DNA of 9,277 nt, from assembly GCA_007123695.1 (NCBI GenBank), contig SLGN01000546.1:1-9277 (forward strand). Reading direction: 5' to 3'. Within the stretch, counting starts at the first letter, position 1, and each line of letters starts with the position of its first letter. Source of the stretch: Verrucomicrobiales bacterium (GTDB taxonomy: Bacteria > Verrucomicrobiota > Verrucomicrobiia > Verrucomicrobiales > DEV007). The position numbers and the translations under genes are program-made. The notes beneath the pieces were generated by a model. That model worked only from the letters and a program-made list of their open reading frames with translations. It ran no database searches and was not told the DNA's origin. Positions 6,605-9,277 of this stretch are shown piece by piece.

Positions 6605-7918
6605 ATGAAACGAACCGCCTTGATCTTGCCGCTCGCCCTCCTCGCCGGTCTCCTCCTCGTCCATGCCCAGGGCGACAAGGCGGCGCCGGTTTCCGTCGCT
6701 CCCCATGTGCCCGCCTCGTGGAAGGCCGGATTCGCCTCGACCGTGATCACTCCCGGCAAGTTCATCTGGATGGCCGGTTACGCCGCACGCAAGAAGCCTG
6801 CCGAGGGCAAGGCGCAGGAGCTCTACGCCAAGGCGCTCGCTCTCGAGGACGAGGCGGGCGTCCGGCAGGTCGTCCTGACGATGGATCTCATCGGTGTGCC
6901 AAAGGGAATCCGTCGCCGTGTCGCCGAACGCATCGAGGCCGACTACGGCATCCCGCCCGAGGGCCTCCTCATGAACGCATCGCACACGCACAGCGGTCCC
7001 GAGCTGCGCCGCCGACCCGAGCCGCCCACCGAGGAAGAACTCGCCAACGAGAAGGTGCGCGACGCTTGGGAATACACCCGCGAGCTGGAGGACAAGCTCG
7101 TCGCCGTCGCCGGCGCGGCCCTCGACGACTTGCAGCCGGCCCGGCTCACCTGGAACCAGGCGCGCTGCGGATTCTCCATGAACCGGCGGCGCGACTACAC
7201 TCTGCCCGAAGGCCATCCCTTCGCGAACAAGGCGCCCAACCCGGCGGGACCGGTCGACCAAGCCGTGCCCGCCCTGCGCGTGGAGAGTCCCGAGGGGGAG
7301 GCTCGCGGCGTGCTCTTCGGCTATGCCTGCCACAACACCTGCCTCGGCTTCTACGAATGGTGCGGCGACTACGCCGGCTACGCGCAGGAATATCTCGAGC
7401 AGCACCGCCCCGGCTTCACCGCCATGTTCGTCGCCGGATGCGGAGGCGACCAGAATCCCTACCCGCGGCGCAGCGGCGTCGTCCCCGGCGTCAGCGACCT
7501 CGAGCTGGCCCAGCAGCACGGGCGCTCGCTCGCCAACGCCGTCGAGATGGCGATGACCGCCAACCCCATCGGGGTCGCCGGTCCCCTGCGCCGCGCCTAC
7601 GGCGAGGTCACCCTGCCCTACGAGAACGCCGAGAGGGCGCCGCATTCCTATCCCGTGCAGGTCATCCAGTTCGGCGACGCCCTGACCCTCGTCACCCTCG
7701 GCAGCGAGGTCGTCGTCGACTACTCCCTGCGGCTCAAGAGGGAGCTAGCCGGCGACGCCGGGATCTGGGTGGCCGGCTACAGCAACGACTACAGCGGTTA
7801 CATTCCGAGCGACCGCATCCAGGACGAAGGAGGCTACGAGGCCGCCACCGGATGGGCCCGCGGCATCGAAGAGGCCATCGTCTCCAAGGTCCACGAGCTG
7901 CACGGCGGGCTCGAGTAG
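6605..7918 (+). CDS. Exported neutral/alkaline ceramidase-like metal hydrolase, short form
   Basis: A 437-residue protein with a signal peptide (MKRTALILPLALLAGLLLVHAQG) matching the N-terminal catalytic domain of neutral/alkaline non-lysosomal ceramidases, zinc amidases that cleave the N-acyl bond of ceramide. Visible family landmarks are ASTVITPGKFIWMAGYA near the N-terminus and NASHTHSGP (124-132; His127 the probable zinc ligand, His129 the general acid/base). YACHNTCLGF follows with His243 as the second probable zinc ligand, then GCGGDQNPYPR (279-289), the counterpart of the NxGDVSPN loop. Glu368 lies in LGSEVVVDYSLRLK, and GYSNDYSGYIP (391-401) supplies the ligand Tyr. All the expected metal positions therefore appear present. 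It is much shorter than typical ceramidases (about 650-780 residues) and ends soon after the Tyr motif, so the C-terminal immunoglobulin-like domain is missing. Such short forms are common in Planctomycetota and Verrucomicrobiota, and their true substrate is not established; ceramide itself is doubtful. It is probably periplasmic or surface-located, and divergent from the barrel gene. Confidence 0.87.
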   Translation: MKRTALILPLALLAGLLLVHAQGDKAAPVSVAPHVPASWKAGFASTVITPGKFIWMAGYAARKKPAEGKAQELYAKALALEDEAGVRQVVLTMDLIGVPKGIRRRVAERIEADYGIPPEGLLMNASHTHSGPELRRRPEPPTEEELANEKVRDAWEYTRELEDKLVAVAGAALDDLQPARLTWNQARCGFSMNRRRDYTLPEGHPFANKAPNPAGPVDQAVPALRVESPEGEARGVLFGYACHNTCLGFYEWCGDYAGYAQEYLEQHRPGFTAMFVAGCGGDQNPYPRRSGVVPGVSDLELAQQHGRSLANAVEMAMTANPIGVAGPLRRAYGEVTLPYENAERAPHSYPVQVIQFGDALTLVTLGSEVVVDYSLRLKRELAGDAGIWVAGYSNDYSGYIPSDRIQDEGGYEAATGWARGIEEAIVSKVHELHGGLE

Positions 7919-7967
7919 GCCGGGGCAGGGGATTCGCCGATTGATTTCCGGTCGTCGTTGGACGATA

Positions 7968-7974
7968 GAGAGGG
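7968..7974 (+). promoter_or_regulatory. Purine-rich ribosome-binding site deciding the methyltransferase start
   Basis: GAGAGGG at 7968-7974 lies two bases before the ATG at 7977, a tight but plausible Shine-Dalgarno placement. It supports 7977 over the in-frame TTG at 7941, which would add 12 residues unlike the family before the conserved FISLFAGAGG motif. Confidence 0.4.
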
Positions 7975-7976
7975 CC

Positions 7977-9137
7977 ATGCCGGAGTTCATCAGTCTCTTT
8001 GCCGGAGCGGGCGGCCTCGACCTCGGACTGGAGAGGGCGGGCTGGAGCTGTCTCTACGGAGTCGACAGCGACCCCAACGCGGTCGCCACCCTCCGCGCCA
8101 ACCAAGGCAGGAATTTTGGAGCAGACGCGCTCTTCGAATGCGCCGACGTGCGCGAGCTGCGTGGCGAGGATCTTTTGGCAAGAATCGGACGCAAGCGCGG
8201 CGAGGTTCCGCTGATGGCGGGCGGACCGCCCTGCCAGTCTTGGAGCAGCGCGGGCAAGCAGCTCGGCTTCGACGATCCGAGGGGGAAGCTCTTCCGGGAT
8301 TTCGTTCGCCTGTCCGACGAATGCGGCTGCCGCGTCATCGTCTTCGAGAACGTGCGCGGCATGCTCACGGCACGCGGTCCCGGCGGCGAACCGGGCGAGG
8401 CGCTGCGCATCATCCGCGAGACTCTCCACGAGCGAGGCTACCGCAGCGAGGTGGATCTGCTCAATGCTGCTGACTACGGAGTTCCGCAGAGACGCTTCCG
8501 GCTTTTCATCGTTGCCTACCGCGACGCCGCGAGACCGCGGTTTCCGGTTCCGATCTACGCGAAGCCCGAGGACTGCGGGCTGTTCCAGAAACCCTGGCGC
8601 CGCCTTTCGGAAGTGCTTGCCGAAGCCGGTCCGCCTCCGCCGGAGGATGTCATCCGGCCGACCGGCGAGATGGCGAAACGGCTGAGGGGGCTCAAGCCGG
8701 GCCAGGGCGCGAAGAGTCCCGGCAAGCGGGAGACGACCCGCCCCGGCGGCCACTGGGGCTATCTGCAGGGCGGGTTCGTCGCCGATCCGGAACTGCCTGC
8801 ACGCACCGTGACTGCGAGTTCGCAGCAGGATTGGTTGATGCTGGAAGACGGCAGCCACCGCCGCCTGACGCCTCGGGAGTGCTCCTTGATCCAGACTTTC
8901 CCGCCCGACTGGAAATTCGTCGGCAACCGGGCCGCCCAGTACCGTCTCGTGGGCAACGCCGTTCCGCCGCTCCTGGCCGCAGCGCTGGGACCCGCGCTCG
9001 CCGCCATGCTCGAGGGGGAGATCGACCGTTCTCCATTCGACTTCGGCTTGCCTCCGGCTTTGGAATCCGCGATACGCTACACGAAGCGGGAGGAGCAGCG
9101 GAACGGCGCATCGAGAAAAGCCGCCGTCTGCCGCTGA
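7977..9137 (+). CDS. DNA (cytosine-5-)-methyltransferase
   Basis: A complete 386-residue C5 methyltransferase that transfers a methyl group from S-adenosylmethionine to cytosine in a specific DNA site. Motifs occur in canonical order: motif I FISLFAGAGGLDLGLERAG (4-22, AdoMet binding); motif IV GGPPCQSWS (82-90, nucleophile Cys86); motif VI ENV (124-126); motif VIII QRRFR (171-175); a target-recognition region about 185-270; motif IX PARTVTASS...RRLTPRECSLIQTFPPDW (275-312); motif X YRLVGNAVPP (322-331). A basic tail follows. Because motif IX-X is intact and the recognition region is of ordinary size, it should be active; the target site cannot be read from sequence. It starts 58 bp after the ceramidase-like stop, with only a poor promoter match in the gap, and is followed after 19 bp by another plus-strand gene. 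This arrangement suits a restriction-modification pair, and the function suggests acquisition by transfer. A solitary regulatory methyltransferase is the alternative. Confidence 0.95.
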   Translation: MPEFISLFAGAGGLDLGLERAGWSCLYGVDSDPNAVATLRANQGRNFGADALFECADVRELRGEDLLARIGRKRGEVPLMAGGPPCQSWSSAGKQLGFDDPRGKLFRDFVRLSDECGCRVIVFENVRGMLTARGPGGEPGEALRIIRETLHERGYRSEVDLLNAADYGVPQRRFRLFIVAYRDAARPRFPVPIYAKPEDCGLFQKPWRRLSEVLAEAGPPPPEDVIRPTGEMAKRLRGLKPGQGAKSPGKRETTRPGGHWGYLQGGFVADPELPARTVTASSQQDWLMLEDGSHRRLTPRECSLIQTFPPDWKFVGNRAAQYRLVGNAVPPLLAAALGPALAAMLEGEIDRSPFDFGLPPALESAIRYTKREEQRNGASRKAAVCR

Positions 9138-9156
9138 GTTTTCCCGCGCCATTGCC

Positions 9157-9277
9157 ATGGCATCGATAGAAGAAATTGTTTCGCTCCACTTGCGATTGCG
9201 GGACGAGGCCGAAAGCCTCTATCGCACGGGCTTGAATCCTGTTCGCGAGACGAGCGCATGGGCGAGTTGCCTCGACA
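9157..9277 (+). CDS. Start of an unrecognised gene after the methyltransferase (partial; possible restriction enzyme)
   Basis: The ATG at 9157 opens a frame that stays open to the window edge (40 codons: MASIEEIVSLHLRLRDEAES, then LYRTGLNPVRETSAWASCLD). It begins 19 bp after the methyltransferase stop, in the same direction, consistent with an operon. No Shine-Dalgarno sequence is visible. The visible part looks like an amphipathic helix with alternating charged and hydrophobic residues and shows no nuclease motif. Codons such as ATA, ATT, GTT, TTG and CGA make it less GC-biased than the genes to the left, in keeping with a horizontally acquired module. Position beside a C5 methyltransferase makes a cognate restriction endonuclease the leading guess; a Vsr-like repair protein, a controller or an unrelated gene are possible. 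The function is inferred from neighbourhood only. Confidence 0.6.
   Translation, partial: MASIEEIVSLHLRLRDEAESLYRTGLNPVRETSAWASCLD

Noticed and set aside
6431..7645. 404-codon minus-strand frame opposite the ceramidase-like gene
   Set aside because: Shadow of a conserved plus-strand gene; no recognisable domain or start signal.
7941..7974. Promoter TTGATT-N17-GATAGA for the methyltransferase
   Set aside because: Only 4/6 and 3/6 matches, and the -10 would overlap the ribosome-binding site. Not strong enough to annotate.
1..9277. CRISPR array, tRNA, rRNA, insertion sequence or integrase
   Set aside because: Looked for regularly spaced repeats, cloverleaf/TψC-box sequences, transposase motifs and terminal inverted repeats; none seen.

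Overview
This is a GC-rich stretch of a bacterial chromosome. It carries seven recognisable protein-coding regions, two of them cut by the window edges. The gene content points to the PVC superphylum, most probably Verrucomicrobiota and less likely Planctomycetota. The strongest sign is the paired DUF1549/DUF1553 ('planctomycete cytochrome/PSD1') and DUF1501 (Tat-exported) genes, a pairing largely confined to those phyla. A short bacterial ceramidase-like hydrolase and a Gram-negative outer-membrane beta-barrel fit this. The phylum call is inferred from family knowledge; no phylogenetic marker other than purH is present.

Layout, left to right. (1) 3-65: the last 20 codons of an upstream plus-strand gene, then a small hairpin and a three-copy heptamer repeat (86-106). 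(2) 107-424: about 320 bp without a convincing gene but rich in complementary segments, ending in a stem-loop that touches the next start codon. (3) 425-3956: a two-gene unit of a secreted DUF1549-DUF1553 protein with a CxxCH motif and a Tat-exported DUF1501 protein, closed by a strong hairpin that begins inside the second stop codon. (4) 4039-5577: purH, the bifunctional enzyme for the last two steps of IMP synthesis. (5) 5611-6321, minus strand: a small outer-membrane beta-barrel protein convergent with purH, with its promoter in a very AT-rich island. (6) 6605-7918: an exported neutral-ceramidase-like metal hydrolase, divergent from the barrel gene. (7) 7977-9137: a complete DNA cytosine-5 methyltransferase, followed 19 bp later by the start of a co-directional gene of unknown family (9157-end).

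How the genes relate: the DUF1549/DUF1553 and DUF1501 genes almost certainly act together in the cell envelope, although the biochemistry of these families is unsettled. purH is a housekeeping gene. The methyltransferase and the truncated gene after it look like the left half of a restriction-modification or other methylation-linked system. That truncated gene is the most promising lead for something undescribed, but only 40 residues of it are visible. Nothing in the window by itself proves a new biological system.
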